In this document: one piece after another, positions 1 through 8,847 of the stretch | Position numbering within the stretch: position 1 is the stretch's first letter | Layout of the letters: every line of letters starts with the position of its first letter | Assembly: GCA_902797695.1 (NCBI GenBank) | Contig: CADBTW010000064.1 | Coordinates: 1 to 64,000 of the forward strand | Length of the DNA: 64,000 nt | Direction of reading: 5' to 3' | Source: an uncultured Sutterellaceae bacterium | Lineage (GTDB): Bacteria; Pseudomonadota; Gammaproteobacteria; Burkholderiales; Burkholderiaceae_F | Made by a program: the position numbers and the translations under genes | Notes under the pieces: generated by a model | What the model was told of the DNA's origin: nothing | What the model saw: the letters and a program-made list of their open reading frames with translations, nothing else | The model's database searches: none

Positions 1-10
1 GCAGAGGGAA

Positions 11-46
11 AAGGCCTCCCGATGACAGTACCGAGAGGCCTTTTTT
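11..46 (+). terminator. Rho-independent terminator
   Basis: AAGGCCTC (11-18) pairs with GAGGCCTT (35-42) and is followed by a run of T to position 46. It probably ends a gene that lies left of the window. Confidence 0.8.
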
Positions 47-391
47 GCAGTTTTAATAATTAATGAATTTAAAGAACGAAATACTAGGCCAATGTCTTCC
101 GGGAAAGCAAATGTTTCGTGGTTGCAAAACAGATAAAAAACCAAAGCATCCATGCCGGTAAAAACGTCGTAAGTTACAGAATTATTGAGATTTTGCGCCG
201 TTTCAAAAGAGACCTTACGTTGGCTATTATTGTTGTACGTATAATTCCTTAGGACTATATCCTTACCCATCAAGAGGAAATCCCTGAGAGATGCGTGTGC
301 GGTTCAGGGACTTCGGGCCACCGTTTGCCGGAAACATGAGTTCCGCGGCGTCCAGGCCGCGGATGAGCCTGGGAACCCATGAAACCAAAGG
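47..391. other. Intergenic region, no gene seen
   Basis: The stretch from about 50 to 290 is clearly more AT-rich than the surrounding genes and contains no convincing coding frame. Between 270 and 370 there are two inverted repeats (TCCCTGA/TCAGGGA, and CCGCGGC/GCCGCGG around 342-361). Neither is followed by a T-run on either strand, so neither is a clear terminator for the permease gene that ends at 392. Confidence 0.5.
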
Positions 392-1585
392 CTAGTACTT
401 CGTCACCCCCGGCGCCGCCCGGAGCATCTTCCGGCGTTCCGAATAGAAGCGGAGGAGGAAAAGCGCGAGAAGCGCCCCGACATAGAGGACATAGGCGCCG
501 TAGGGCGCCGCCATTTCGGCGAGCCCGGTGCCGCGGAGCCCGAAGTCCCGGTACATCGCGAACTGCCACGTGAGCGGGAACGCGTGCGAAAGAACCCAGG
601 CCCAGCCGGGAAGCTCGCCCGTCGCGAGCGTCATCCCGCCCATGATGAAGCCGGGCGGGACGATGAAGATCATGAAGGCGGCGCCCCCGGCAGGCGTCGG
701 GAAGTTCCACGTGACCACCATCGCGATGAGCCCGATCGCAAACGGAAGCAGGAGGAGGCTTGGGAGATACGCGAGGTAGTTCCCCTTGAAGGGAAAGGCG
801 TTGAAGAGGACGAGCATTGCCGTCATGAAGGTGACGGCGCCCGCGTACGCGAGCACGTAGGGAATGAGCCTCGAGGCCATTGCGACCGGCCCCCGCTCGA
901 GGATCGCCCGGCGCCATTCGCCGGAGACGTGCATGCGGCCGGTGAGCATGAGGGTCGTGAGCCCGAGGTAGATCCCGGAGAAGAAGTAGAGGAAGCCGGC
1001 TACCGTGATGGGAACCGGGTCGTTCCCCGGGACGAAGAGCCTCCTGGTCGAGACCGAGACGCCGGGCCCTGCCGACCCCGTCCCCGGACGCCCGAGCGAT
1101 TCGAGCGACGAGGAGGAGACCGAGGCGCCCATCTCCGCCGCGATTTCCCCGAGCGCGCTGAACACCTCGCCGTTCTGCGCGGCGTTCGTCTGGTCCGCCA
1201 TGTAGCCGACCGTGGTCCTCTCGCCCCGGAGGAGTGCCTTCTCGAACCCTTCCGGAATCACGAGAACGCCGACCGTGCGGTCGTGCCGGGTGAGTGCCGC
1301 AGGGTCGGCGGGCCCCCGGATCACTTCTGCAACGCGGATGTCGCGGCTCGAGTCGGCAGCCGTGATCATCCTCGCGCTCGCAGCCGTCCGGTCGAGGTCC
1401 ACCACCGAAACCGGGGCCTCGATCACGCCCATCTGGCTGAAGATGAGGCTCATCACGACGGTCGTGACGAGCGATGCGAGGAACGCGAGCTTGTGGTAGG
1501 GAATGAAGTGCCCGGACTGCATCGCCCCGAGCTCCTCAAGGACCGACTCCCGGATTCCCGAGAACAACGTTCCGCGGCTAGTCAT
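392..1585 (-). CDS. ABC-2 family membrane transporter permease
   Basis: Inner-membrane permease of the ABC-2 superfamily (DUF/ABC2_membrane_3 architecture), 397 residues. One N-terminal membrane segment lies at about residues 30-50. A periplasmic domain of about 140 residues follows, then a C-terminal block of about five membrane helices from residue 195. This layout matches the YhhJ/YbhR type that works with a HlyD protein to export drugs or other small molecules. The start codon overlaps the stop of the upstream hlyD-like gene by 8 bases (ATGACTAG on the minus strand), so the two are probably translationally coupled. No ATP-binding protein is encoded beside it, so the energy source is unclear. 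The exported substrate cannot be read from the sequence. Confidence 0.8.
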   Translation of the reverse strand: MTSRGTLFSGIRESVLEELGAMQSGHFIPYHKLAFLASLVTTVVMSLIFSQMGVIEAPVSVVDLDRTAASARMITAADSSRDIRVAEVIRGPADPAALTRHDRTVGVLVIPEGFEKALLRGERTTVGYMADQTNAAQNGEVFSALGEIAAEMGASVSSSSLESLGRPGTGSAGPGVSVSTRRLFVPGNDPVPITVAGFLYFFSGIYLGLTTLMLTGRMHVSGEWRRAILERGPVAMASRLIPYVLAYAGAVTFMTAMLVLFNAFPFKGNYLAYLPSLLLLPFAIGLIAMVVTWNFPTPAGGAAFMIFIVPPGFIMGGMTLATGELPGWAWVLSHAFPLTWQFAMYRDFGLRGTGLAEMAAPYGAYVLYVGALLALFLLRFYSERRKMLRAAPGVTKY

Positions 1586-2786
1586 CGGTCTTCACCCCGA
1601 TCGTCATCCCGGGCACGACACCGGGCCGCGGCACGATGTAGATCCGCGCGATGAGCGACGCGAGGTCGGCCTGCCCGCGTTCGCGCGAGCCCCGGATGTC
1701 GGCAAAGGCGGGCGCGCGCCGGAGCACCCGCACCGTTCCCTTCACCTTGTCGCCCGAAGCCGTCGTCCCGACCACGTCCTTCCCTTCGGAGAATCGCGCG
1801 GCGTCACGCTCGCTCACGTAGATCTCGTAGTAGCTGCGGTCGGTCTGAAGGAGCACGGCCGGGGTCCCTGCCGGGACGATCTCGCCAGGCTCATACATGA
1901 GCTTCAGGACCTTCCCGTCCTCGGGCGCGCGTAGCGTCAGACGGTTCTTTTCCACCTCGAGCGCGTCGAGGTCCGCCTCGAGAGACCGTCCCTCCGCTTC
2001 GAGCTGCGCCACCTTCAGCGTGCGGTTCCGGATGGAAGCCCGGGTGTCCGCGATCTCGGAGAGCCGCATGCCGTCCGCGGTCCCCTTCGAGGAAAGCCGC
2101 GAGAGGTCCGCGCGGGTCGCGCCGACCGTCGCCGCGTCTAGCGCCCGGCGAGCCGAGGTGACCGAGGCCGCTGCGGTCTCCCATGCGCTCTTCAGCTGGT
2201 CATAGGACGACTGGGAAATGGCGTGCGAGGCGATCAGCGCCTTCGCGCGGGCGAAGTCCGCCGCCGCCCGCCGCTCGTTCGAGCGGGCGGTGTCGAGCGC
2301 CGCCTGCAGGCCCTCGATCCGGCGCCAGGCGTTCCGTTCCGTTGTGCCGGAAGCCACGAGGTCGATCTCGATCTGTCGCTTCTCCTCCTCGACCGCCGCC
2401 CGGTTGTTCTCGATCGCGGCGCGGGTCTTCCGGATCGCGATCGCGTTGTCGGTGGGGTCAAGCTCCATCAGGACGTCTCCCGCCTTCACGCGCTTCCCCT
2501 CGACCGCAGGACGCGAGACGAGCTTCCCCGAAACCCGCTCGAACGCCGTGTTCACTTCGTCCGCCGTGAGGATCCCGTACTTCATCGTCCGGGCGAGGGT
2601 GTCCGCGTCGTGCCGCCCCCCGAGCATGATGAGCGCCGTGCCGATCACGAGCAGCGCGCCGAAGAAGACAAGCGGCCGGGCGAGCTTCTTCGCCTTCCCG
2701 AACGACGCCCGGCCGGGTTTCGCCTCCCTCGCGGGCGCGCGAGCCGTGTTCCCTTCCGCCTGTTCCTGCTTCCTTTCTTCTGCCAT
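1578..2786 (-). CDS. HlyD-family periplasmic adaptor (membrane fusion protein)
   Basis: 402-residue membrane fusion protein. A single N-terminal membrane anchor lies at about residues 33-55. It is followed by a biotinyl/lipoyl-like half motif (around residues 75-100, with the GKVLKLMYEPGEIVPAGTPA counterpart near residue 290), a long alpha-helical hairpin rich in Ala, Arg and Glu (about 105-285), and a C-terminal beta-barrel. Such adaptors link an inner-membrane pump to an outer-membrane channel. It is transcribed with the ABC-2 permease that overlaps its 3' end, and a MarR regulator lies directly upstream. No outer-membrane factor is encoded in this cluster; one occurs at the other end of the window at 60999. 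Confidence 0.85.
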   Translation of the reverse strand: MAEERKQEQAEGNTARAPAREAKPGRASFGKAKKLARPLVFFGALLVIGTALIMLGGRHDADTLARTMKYGILTADEVNTAFERVSGKLVSRPAVEGKRVKAGDVLMELDPTDNAIAIRKTRAAIENNRAAVEEEKRQIEIDLVASGTTERNAWRRIEGLQAALDTARSNERRAAADFARAKALIASHAISQSSYDQLKSAWETAAASVTSARRALDAATVGATRADLSRLSSKGTADGMRLSEIADTRASIRNRTLKVAQLEAEGRSLEADLDALEVEKNRLTLRAPEDGKVLKLMYEPGEIVPAGTPAVLLQTDRSYYEIYVSERDAARFSEGKDVVGTTASGDKVKGTVRVLRRAPAFADIRGSRERGQADLASLIARIYIVPRPGVVPGMTIGVKTDD

Positions 2787-2837
2787 TTCCGTTCCAATGC
2801 CGCGCCGGCTCCCGGATCCGTTTTCTCAAGGTGATTC

Positions 2838-2860
2838 TTAGCCGGCTAATTCAAATTTGA
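2838..2860. promoter_or_regulatory. Palindromic operator candidate upstream of the hlyD-like gene
   Basis: The perfect 12-bp palindrome TTAGCCGGCTAA lies at 2838-2849, directly followed by a second perfect palindrome TCAAATTTGA at 2851-2860. Together they sit 52-74 bases upstream of the export operon start. The first one recurs with one mismatch in front of the marR-like gene, so it is a likely MarR binding site (inference). Confidence 0.6.
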
Positions 2861-2926
2861 TGCGAAACCGCCCTGTTCCCTTTTTCAGGAAACGGGTGCG
2901 GGTTGGAAAAACTTCGTGAGGCGCTC

Positions 2927-3433
2927 CTATTCCCGGGACTGGATCAGCTTCCCGAGAAGCCTCACCAGTTCCCGGCGCTCGTCCGGCGTGAGCCTCGAAG
3001 AGAACGCTTCGACCCGCCCGAGATGCGCGGGGAGCACCTGCCTGATGAGCCGCACGCCGGGCTCCGCGATCCTCACCCGCTTCCCGCGGCCGCTCTTCCT
3101 GTCGGGCGACACCGTGACGAGGGGCTCAGGCGACTCGAGGATCCGCCGGAGCATGATGGATACGGTCGGCACGGACACCCCGACCCGGTCCGCGAGTTCC
3201 TTCACCCCGAACCCCTCGGGATGTGACTTGAGCGCCATGAGAAGGATGAACTTGCCTTCGGTGAGGCCGTATTCCTCCCTCAGGGGCGCCTCCACCATGG
3301 CCATCATCGCGTTCCTCGCGTTCGCGAGCGACAGGACGAGCTCCGTCGCCTCCGGGTCGAAGACAACCCCGGCGTCCTGCGCCGTCTTCTGTATCGTTTC
3401 CCGCCCGGGAAGGATGCGGACCCTGTATTCCAT
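2927..3433 (-). CDS. MarR-family transcriptional regulator
   Basis: 168-residue MarR-type winged-helix protein. The DNA-binding helix-turn-helix is visible at about residues 77-98 (GVKELADRVGVSVPTVSIML), followed by a wing with basic residues (DRKSGRGKRV). MarR proteins usually repress an adjacent efflux operon and release DNA when they bind a small phenolic or drug ligand. Here the gene lies directly upstream of, and in the same direction as, the HlyD/ABC-2 export genes, with a 140-base gap. Similar palindromes in front of both units suggest autorepression plus control of the exporter. The ligand is unknown. Confidence 0.85.
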   Translation of the reverse strand: MEYRVRILPGRETIQKTAQDAGVVFDPEATELVLSLANARNAMMAMVEAPLREEYGLTEGKFILLMALKSHPEGFGVKELADRVGVSVPTVSIMLRRILESPEPLVTVSPDRKSGRGKRVRIAEPGVRLIRQVLPAHLGRVEAFSSRLTPDERRELVRLLGKLIQSRE

Positions 3434-3443
3434 TTGTTTATCT

Positions 3444-3464
3444 GGCTAACTGTTTGCCGGCTAA
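3444..3464. promoter_or_regulatory. MarR operator candidate in front of marR-like gene
   Basis: TTTGCCGGCTAA (3453-3464) matches the palindrome TTAGCCGGCTAA found at 2838 with one change. An extra half site GGCTAA at 3444-3449 lies 15 bases away in the same orientation. The pair sits 11-31 bases upstream of the marR start codon, a position expected to block its transcription. Confidence 0.55.
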
Positions 3465-3494
3465 TTATAGGGAACGGGAAACGCTCCGGGGTCC

Positions 3495-3518
3495 CCTCTT
3501 CCGGGGATCCGGAAGAGG
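3495..3518 (-). terminator. Hairpin downstream of holB
   Basis: CCTCTTCC (3495-3502) pairs with GGAAGAGG (3511-3518) just beyond the holB stop on the minus strand. There is no clear T-run, so it may be an inefficient or factor-dependent terminator. Confidence 0.4.
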
Positions 3519-3527
3519 AACCCGCGG

Positions 3528-4565
3528 TCAGAGCCCGAAGGAGCGGGGATAGCTGAGGAGGATCTGCTCGGCGGCGAGCTTCGCGTTGAGCGGATGGTCA
3601 GATACGGCGCGAAGCGCGAGGACTTCCTTCTGCCAGGAGAAGAACGGGTCGCGCCTGAGCTTCGAAGCGAGCTTCGCCAGCACGGCTTTTTCCCGCGGGA
3701 AGTACCGGGGAGGAAGGCCCCTCGACACCGCCGCGAGATCCCATCCCCAGCGCTCAAGCGCAACCGCCACGGCGCCGAGCGGCCACTCCTTCTTCACCTC
3801 GGCGACGACCCGGCGGGGATAGTCCCCGGGGTCCCCCGAGAGCGAGAGAAGGGAGAGGAGCGCCTCGAGGTCCTCTTCCGAGAGCTCGCGTCCCGGATCC
3901 GTCTCAAAGACCGAGACCGGCATTCCCCCCGCCCGCAGAAGCGCTTCCTCCGGATCCTTCACGCCCTTCCCCCGCAGCCACGCGACGGACTCTTCCCTCG
4001 AGGGAGGCGTCGCCCGGATGAGGCGGGACCGGGAACGGATCGTCGGGAGCACCGCGTCGATGTCCTCCGCCACCATGAGGAAGACGACGCCTTCGGGCGG
4101 CTCCTCCAGCATCTTGAGGAAGACGCTCGCGGCGTCAGGCCGGATCCTGTCTGCGGGATACACGAGGACCACGCGGACCCGGCTCCGGTGCGGGGCGAGG
4201 CTGAGGAAGTCGGCAAGAGCCCGCGGCTGGTGGATCAGGATGTCGCGAATGAGGTTCTTCCGCGTTCCCGAGGCTGACGGCGGCTCATAGGGAAGGCCTC
4301 GCGGCAGCGCCTCCGCTTCCGAAAGCACGTAGCGCATGTCGGGATGGTTTCCGGCCCGCGCGAGGAGGCATCCGGCGCACTTTCCGCAGGGCGATCCGTC
4401 AGGGTTCGGCGCTTCGCAGAGAAGCCCCTTCGCGAACTCCTCCACGATCTCGAACGTGCCGATGCCGCGCGGCCCGTACACGATCGCGCCGTTCGGGAGC
4501 CGGTCCCGCATTTTCGAGAGCTCGCCGAGGAGCCTTCCCTGCCAGGGGTAGAGCGATTTGTACAT
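3528..4565 (-). CDS. holB: DNA polymerase III subunit delta'
   Basis: Delta' is the stator of the clamp loader that places the beta clamp on primed DNA. The 345-residue protein shows the AAA+ fold of HolB. A degenerate P-loop occurs at about residues 31-38 (GPRGIGTF), followed by a zinc-ribbon segment with CGKCAGC and an upstream Cys near residues 50-66. A DDE-box region follows, with VYPADRIRPDAASVFLKMLE around 140-157. The P-loop lacks the usual GKT, as is normal for this non-hydrolysing subunit. The start at 4565 has an AGGAA-type ribosome site. It lies 41 bases downstream of mltG in the same direction and is probably co-transcribed with it. In many proteobacteria tmk sits between these two genes; here it is absent. 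Confidence 0.9.
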   Translation of the reverse strand: MYKSLYPWQGRLLGELSKMRDRLPNGAIVYGPRGIGTFEIVEEFAKGLLCEAPNPDGSPCGKCAGCLLARAGNHPDMRYVLSEAEALPRGLPYEPPSASGTRKNLIRDILIHQPRALADFLSLAPHRSRVRVVLVYPADRIRPDAASVFLKMLEEPPEGVVFLMVAEDIDAVLPTIRSRSRLIRATPPSREESVAWLRGKGVKDPEEALLRAGGMPVSVFETDPGRELSEEDLEALLSLLSLSGDPGDYPRRVVAEVKKEWPLGAVAVALERWGWDLAAVSRGLPPRYFPREKAVLAKLASKLRRDPFFSWQKEVLALRAVSDHPLNAKLAAEQILLSYPRSFGL

Positions 4566-4606
4566 CTCTCGATTCCTTTCGAATGCCTTCGGTGATCCCG
4601 ATCTTC

Positions 4607-5710
4607 CTAGTTCTTCCTTTTCCGGATGAACTCGTCCACAGCGCTGTTATGCGCGCCGAGGGTTTCCGAGAACTGGGACGTGCCGTCGCCGCGCGAGACG
4701 AAGTAGAGGTACCTCGTGTCAGCCGGATGCAGCGCCGCGTGGATCGCGAGCCGCGAGGGCGCCGCGATCGGGGTGGGCGGAAGGCCCCGCCGCGTGTAGG
4801 TGTTCCAGGGCGTGTCGCGCCGGAGGTCCGCCTTCGTGAGGGGGCCCTTGAAGCCGGGCCCGAGGCCGTAGATCACGGAGGGATCCGTCTGGAGGGGCAT
4901 CCCCTTCCGGAGCCGGTTGTGGAAGACGCTCGAAACGAGCGCGCGGTCGGTCTTCACCCCGGTCTCCTTCTCGATCAGCGAGGCGAGGACCAGCGCCTCG
5001 TACGGCGTCCTGATCATGCTGCTCGCCACAGTGTCCCGCCCCGCCCATTCCGAAGCAAGCACCTTCTGCTGGTGCCGCATCGCGAGCGCCGCGATCACGA
5101 GGTCGCTCTTCCCCTGCTGGTAGAAATAGGTGTCGGGGGCGAGGAGCCCTTCGAGCGAAAACCCCTGGCTTCCCTGCAGCCTCGAAGCCTGCTCTTCCCC
5201 TGCCCGGGCGATCACGTCACGGAGTTCCGGGTACTTTTCGGAAAGCGCCTCGGCCGCCGTACTGTCAGGCTCCGCGGTGAAGTCGCGCGTCGTGAGCGAA
5301 TTCTTCTCAAGGAGCGCCCGGACGGCCCAGATCGGAGCGCCCTCCGGGATCCGGAAAATGCCCTGGGAGAGATTGGAACGCCTGAGCTTCAGGGCGAATG
5401 TCGCGAGGGAATCGGTCCCGGTAAGCGCGTAGTAGCCTGAGGACGGCTGGACGCCTCCGGTCCGCGCGAGGCTGTAGGCGGCCTCAAGAAGAAAGGATGG
5501 CGCCGCCACGCGTTCCTTCTCGAGCGACCGGGCGAACGTTTCCGGAGTCGTGTCCTCGCGCACGAGGACGAGCACCGTGGTGCCTGAGAAGAGGTTCAGC
5601 GGAAAGAAGAGGATGAGAAGCAGGGCAAGGGCTCCGGCAGCCCCTGCGGCGGCTTTCCGGTGCCTTGCGAGCCTTGACTCCAGTGCGCTGAGGATTCTTT
5701 TGATGTTCAT
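4607..5710 (-). CDS. mltG: Endolytic murein transglycosylase MltG
   Basis: MltG (YceG family) cleaves nascent peptidoglycan strands within the chain, close to the inner membrane, and helps set glycan length. One N-terminal membrane helix is visible at about residues 25-46 of the 367-residue product. The YceG domain follows, with the catalytic-Glu motif LIEKETG at about residue 250 and the conserved block NRLRKGMPLQTDPSVIYGLG after it. An in-frame TTG at 5752 would add 14 residues, but its extra segment looks unlike a signal region, so the ATG at 5710 was chosen. holB follows 41 bases downstream. Confidence 0.88.
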   Translation of the reverse strand: MNIKRILSALESRLARHRKAAAGAAGALALLLILFFPLNLFSGTTVLVLVREDTTPETFARSLEKERVAAPSFLLEAAYSLARTGGVQPSSGYYALTGTDSLATFALKLRRSNLSQGIFRIPEGAPIWAVRALLEKNSLTTRDFTAEPDSTAAEALSEKYPELRDVIARAGEEQASRLQGSQGFSLEGLLAPDTYFYQQGKSDLVIAALAMRHQQKVLASEWAGRDTVASSMIRTPYEALVLASLIEKETGVKTDRALVSSVFHNRLRKGMPLQTDPSVIYGLGPGFKGPLTKADLRRDTPWNTYTRRGLPPTPIAAPSRLAIHAALHPADTRYLYFVSRGDGTSQFSETLGAHNSAVDEFIRKRKN

Positions 5711-5907
5711 TGGCAGACGCTCGTGGGCCGGCGCGGCCGATTCCGGAGACAAGGGGAAAGGGGCAAGGCGCGCAGGCGCCCTCTCCGGCTCCTGAATCCA
5801 CTTCCGCGAGTGTGAAACTTCCTAGGGTTGGAAGATGCTACCTCCGGTACCCGGAAGAGGAAAAGGGGGAGGCACGGGAAAAGCTCTCAAACTGTTTCAG
5901 CGCATGT

Positions 5908-5938
5908 GAAAGGGGGGCCCAAAACGGGTCCCCCTTTC
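5908..5938 (-). terminator. Hairpin after the APC permease gene
   Basis: GAAAGGGGG pairs with CCCCCTTTC across a loop of about 13 bases, 30 bases beyond the permease stop. It is a strong GC-rich stem ending in TTTC on both strands, so it may act in either direction. Confidence 0.55.
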
Positions 5939-5968
5939 CGTTCCCACTGCCAGGAACGTCCCGCGCGA

Positions 5969-7480
5969 CTAGGCGCAGAAGTAAGGCACCGCATAGAGGA
6001 GGACGCCGAGGACGGACGCCGCTCCGACGATCACCTTCCAGATCGTGTACTCGCGGTCCATGGCGGCCTTCTCCTCCGGAGTCGGGTCGTCGTAGGCGCC
6101 GGACGCCTTCAGGTCGAGGGCGAATTCGCCCGCGCGGCCGTATTTCTTCGAGCAGACGAGGTAGATCGCGATCCCGAGGACGCACCAGATGACTCCCGTC
6201 ACGAAAGCGTCGCGGTCAAGCTGCGTCATCATCGCGAGATAGATCACGGCGGAAACCGGGGCGAGGACCTTGATCGCGGGCGCCGTGTAGGAGCGCGGAA
6301 GCTCGGGGTGCCTGTTCCGGAGCCCGAGCGCCGCGATGATCCCGATCACGTAATAGAAAAGGTCGGCGAAAAGCGAGAGCGACGCGATGTAGTCGAGCGA
6401 ATTCGTCGCGATGAGGAGCACCGTGAGGACGCCGAGCGTGATCACCGCGACGTACGGCGTCTGGTACTTCTTGCTCGTGTCCGCGAAGATCTTCGGCATC
6501 GCGCCGTCGCGCGCCATCGTGAAGAGGTAACGCGGCGGGGTCGAGATCGAGGCGTTCAGGGTCGAGAAGTCGCCGCCGAAGGCAATGCCGGCCGCAAGGA
6601 GCGCGAGCGGCATCCCGAGGATCCCGGCGGACACCATCGCCTCGCGGAACGGGGCATCGGCGCTTGAGAGCGCGGGAAGGCTTTCCGCGGGCGTGATCCC
6701 GATCAGGTACCACTGGAAGAGCGCGTTCACGGCGAAGACGACGAACGGCGCGAGGAACATCGCGCGGGGGATGTTGATCTTCGGGTACTTGATCTCCTCG
6801 CCCATCGCGACGCACGCCTCGAACCCGGCGAAGCACCACCAGATCATGCACATGCCGGCGAAAAACCCGCCGGGAGTCGTCGCATGGATGAATTCAGGCG
6901 CCTTCACGAAGGTGGGAAGGTTGATCTCCGGGATCATCGTGAGGAACCAGATCGCGGCGACGCCCCAGAAGAAGAACATGAAGCCGTTCTGGAGACGGCC
7001 CGTAAGCTTCACGCCGAAGACGTTCGCGATGATGAAGGCGATCGTGACGAGGACCGCGAGCGCGACATCCGATATCCCGAGGTCGATCCCGAACGCGAAG
7101 AACATCGTCTTGAAGTAGTAGCTGAAGGCGAGCGCCTCGCCCCCTGTCACCGCGACAAGCGAGATGATGAAGTTCCAGCCGGCGAGGACGCCGGCTCCGC
7201 GGCCGAGCCCGAGCGACGCGAACTGGTAGGTGCCCCCGGCGTAGGGGAGCGCCGAGCCCATTTCGGCGTATAGGAGCGCGGGGTAGATGGAGACTGCGAG
7301 CGCGATGAGCGTCGCGAGGATCACTGAGGGGCCGAGATCGCCGACGACGTTCGAACCCGTCGTGAAGAGGCCGACCCCGATCACGGAGCCCGCCGTGATC
7401 GTGACGGCTTCCCGCATCCCGAAGGTGCGGCGGAGGCCGCCAGTTCCCGTCGCCGGGACGGCATTGCTGTTTTCTGGCAT
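5969..7480 (-). CDS. APC-family amino acid permease
   Basis: 503-residue integral membrane protein with about 12 predicted helices. It carries the APC signature in the first helix (GSVIGVGLF, about residues 31-39) and a second-helix LLYAEMGSALPYAGG block (about 69-83), typical of amino acid-polyamine-cation transporters. These import amino acids or exchange them for products such as amines. The substrate is not evident. The gene is transcribed divergently from uppP across a 266-base intergenic region. It stands alone, with no decarboxylase or deaminase beside it to suggest a substrate. Confidence 0.85.
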   Translation of the reverse strand: MPENSNAVPATGTGGLRRTFGMREAVTITAGSVIGVGLFTTGSNVVGDLGPSVILATLIALAVSIYPALLYAEMGSALPYAGGTYQFASLGLGRGAGVLAGWNFIISLVAVTGGEALAFSYYFKTMFFAFGIDLGISDVALAVLVTIAFIIANVFGVKLTGRLQNGFMFFFWGVAAIWFLTMIPEINLPTFVKAPEFIHATTPGGFFAGMCMIWWCFAGFEACVAMGEEIKYPKINIPRAMFLAPFVVFAVNALFQWYLIGITPAESLPALSSADAPFREAMVSAGILGMPLALLAAGIAFGGDFSTLNASISTPPRYLFTMARDGAMPKIFADTSKKYQTPYVAVITLGVLTVLLIATNSLDYIASLSLFADLFYYVIGIIAALGLRNRHPELPRSYTAPAIKVLAPVSAVIYLAMMTQLDRDAFVTGVIWCVLGIAIYLVCSKKYGRAGEFALDLKASGAYDDPTPEEKAAMDREYTIWKVIVGAASVLGVLLYAVPYFCA

Positions 7481-7746
7481 GTTTTCTTATCGTTGTGCGT
7501 TTTGGGTGGACTTGCCCGCGCTCCCGGTTTCCCCGGGTGGTGCGGACGTAACGATTGTAGTTCTGGAAAGCTGCTTGCCCGGGCAGAGCGCCCGCTGCCT
7601 TGTTGGCGGCACTTTGTCAGCAGTAATGGCAAAATAGCGTTTCTCTCCGAGGGCTCCGGGAACAGGCAGGGCCCCACACAGAAAAACACCAAAGCCGGAA
7701 AAGGAACGAAGGCGCGGCGGGCGAACCGCGGCTGACGATTAGGAAA

Positions 7747-8580
7747 GTGCAGGAACTCATTTACTTAAAGGCCGCAATCCTGGGCATCGTGGAAGGCCTC
7801 ACGGAATTTCTGCCCATCTCCTCCACCGGCCACCTGATCCTCGCGGGTTCGCTTCTCAACTTCACGGGCGACGTCGCGAAGGTGTTCGAGATCGCGATCC
7901 AGACGGGCGCAATGCTCGCGGTCATCTGGGAGTACAGGAGGAAGCTCCTCAGCACGGTCGCGGGGCTCTTCTCGGACCGCGTCGCCCAGCGCTTCACGGC
8001 GAACGTCGTGATCGCCTTCATCCCCGCTGTCGTCTTCGGGCTCGCGCTCGGGGGCTTCATCCAGTCCCACCTCTTCAGCCCGATTCCGGTCGCGCTCGCG
8101 CTGATCGTAGGCGGCTTCCTCATCTTCTTGATCGAGCGGAAGTTTGGAACGCCGGCGAAGGCGCGGGTGAACGATGTCGACGACATGACTGCCCGCGATG
8201 CCCTCGCGGTCGGCCTCCTGCAGTGCCTCGCCCTCATCCCCGGAACTAGCCGCTCGGGCGCCACCATCATGGGCGGGATGGCGCTCGGCCTCTCGCGGAA
8301 GTGCGCGACCGAGTTCAGCTTCTACCTTGGGATCCCGACCCTCATGGGGGCGGGCGTCTGGTCGGTCTGGAAGGACCGGGCGCTCCTTCACGCGTCAGAC
8401 CTCCCGGTCTTCCTCATCGGGCTCGTTCTCGCCTTCGTGAGCGCTCTCGTCTGCATCCGGTGGCTGATCCGCTACGTTTCGTCCCACACGTTCAATCCGT
8501 TCGCCTGGTACCGCATCGCCTTCGGCGTGATCATCATCGCCTCGGCCCTGAGCGGCCTCGTCGCCTGGCCCGCTGCCTGA
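7747..8580 (+). CDS. uppP: Undecaprenyl-diphosphatase
   Basis: UppP (BacA) removes a phosphate from undecaprenyl pyrophosphate so that the lipid carrier for peptidoglycan and other envelope polymers can be reused. Over-expression gives bacitracin resistance in other bacteria. The 277-residue protein has about eight membrane helices and both family signatures: [15 protein letters not shown] at about residues 16-30 and [10 protein letters not shown] at about 164-173. Length fits the family. The start is a GTG at 7747 with AGGA very close upstream; there is no better in-frame start. Two PAP2-like genes follow, which might relate to the same lipid-phosphate chemistry (inference). Confidence 0.92.
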   Translation: MQELIYLKAAILGIVEGLTEFLPISSTGHLILAGSLLNFTGDVAKVFEIAIQTGAMLAVIWEYRRKLLSTVAGLFSDRVAQRFTANVVIAFIPAVVFGLALGGFIQSHLFSPIPVALALIVGGFLIFLIERKFGTPAKARVNDVDDMTARDALAVGLLQCLALIPGTSRSGATIMGGMALGLSRKCATEFSFYLGIPTLMGAGVWSVWKDRALLHASDLPVFLIGLVLAFVSALVCIRWLIRYVSSHTFNPFAWYRIAFGVIIIASALSGLVAWPAA

Positions 8581-8847
8581 CGCTTTTCCCTGCCACGCCT
8601 CTCCTCCGCTTCTTAAAGCGGAGGGCGCCGCCGTTCCCCTGCGTTTCCTTCCTCTCCTCCCTTCCCGCTCCCCTTCGTTCTCCTCTTCTTCACGCCTAAT
8701 TGACGGCGTCCGAACGGCCCGTTGACGGTGTCCCGGGAAGAATTCTTCCCGTGCGGACGCCCGGATGAACCCGTTCCTTTCTCCTGAACAGCCTGGACCC
8801 CGCGCTTTCTTCCTTCCACAGGTTGCGCACAGGAGGCGCTTGAGGCC
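8581..8847. other. Intergenic region
   Basis: This 267-base gap between uppP and the first PAP2-like gene shows no convincing coding frame, terminator or promoter to my reading. It is pyrimidine-rich on the plus strand between 8600 and 8700. Confidence 0.4.
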
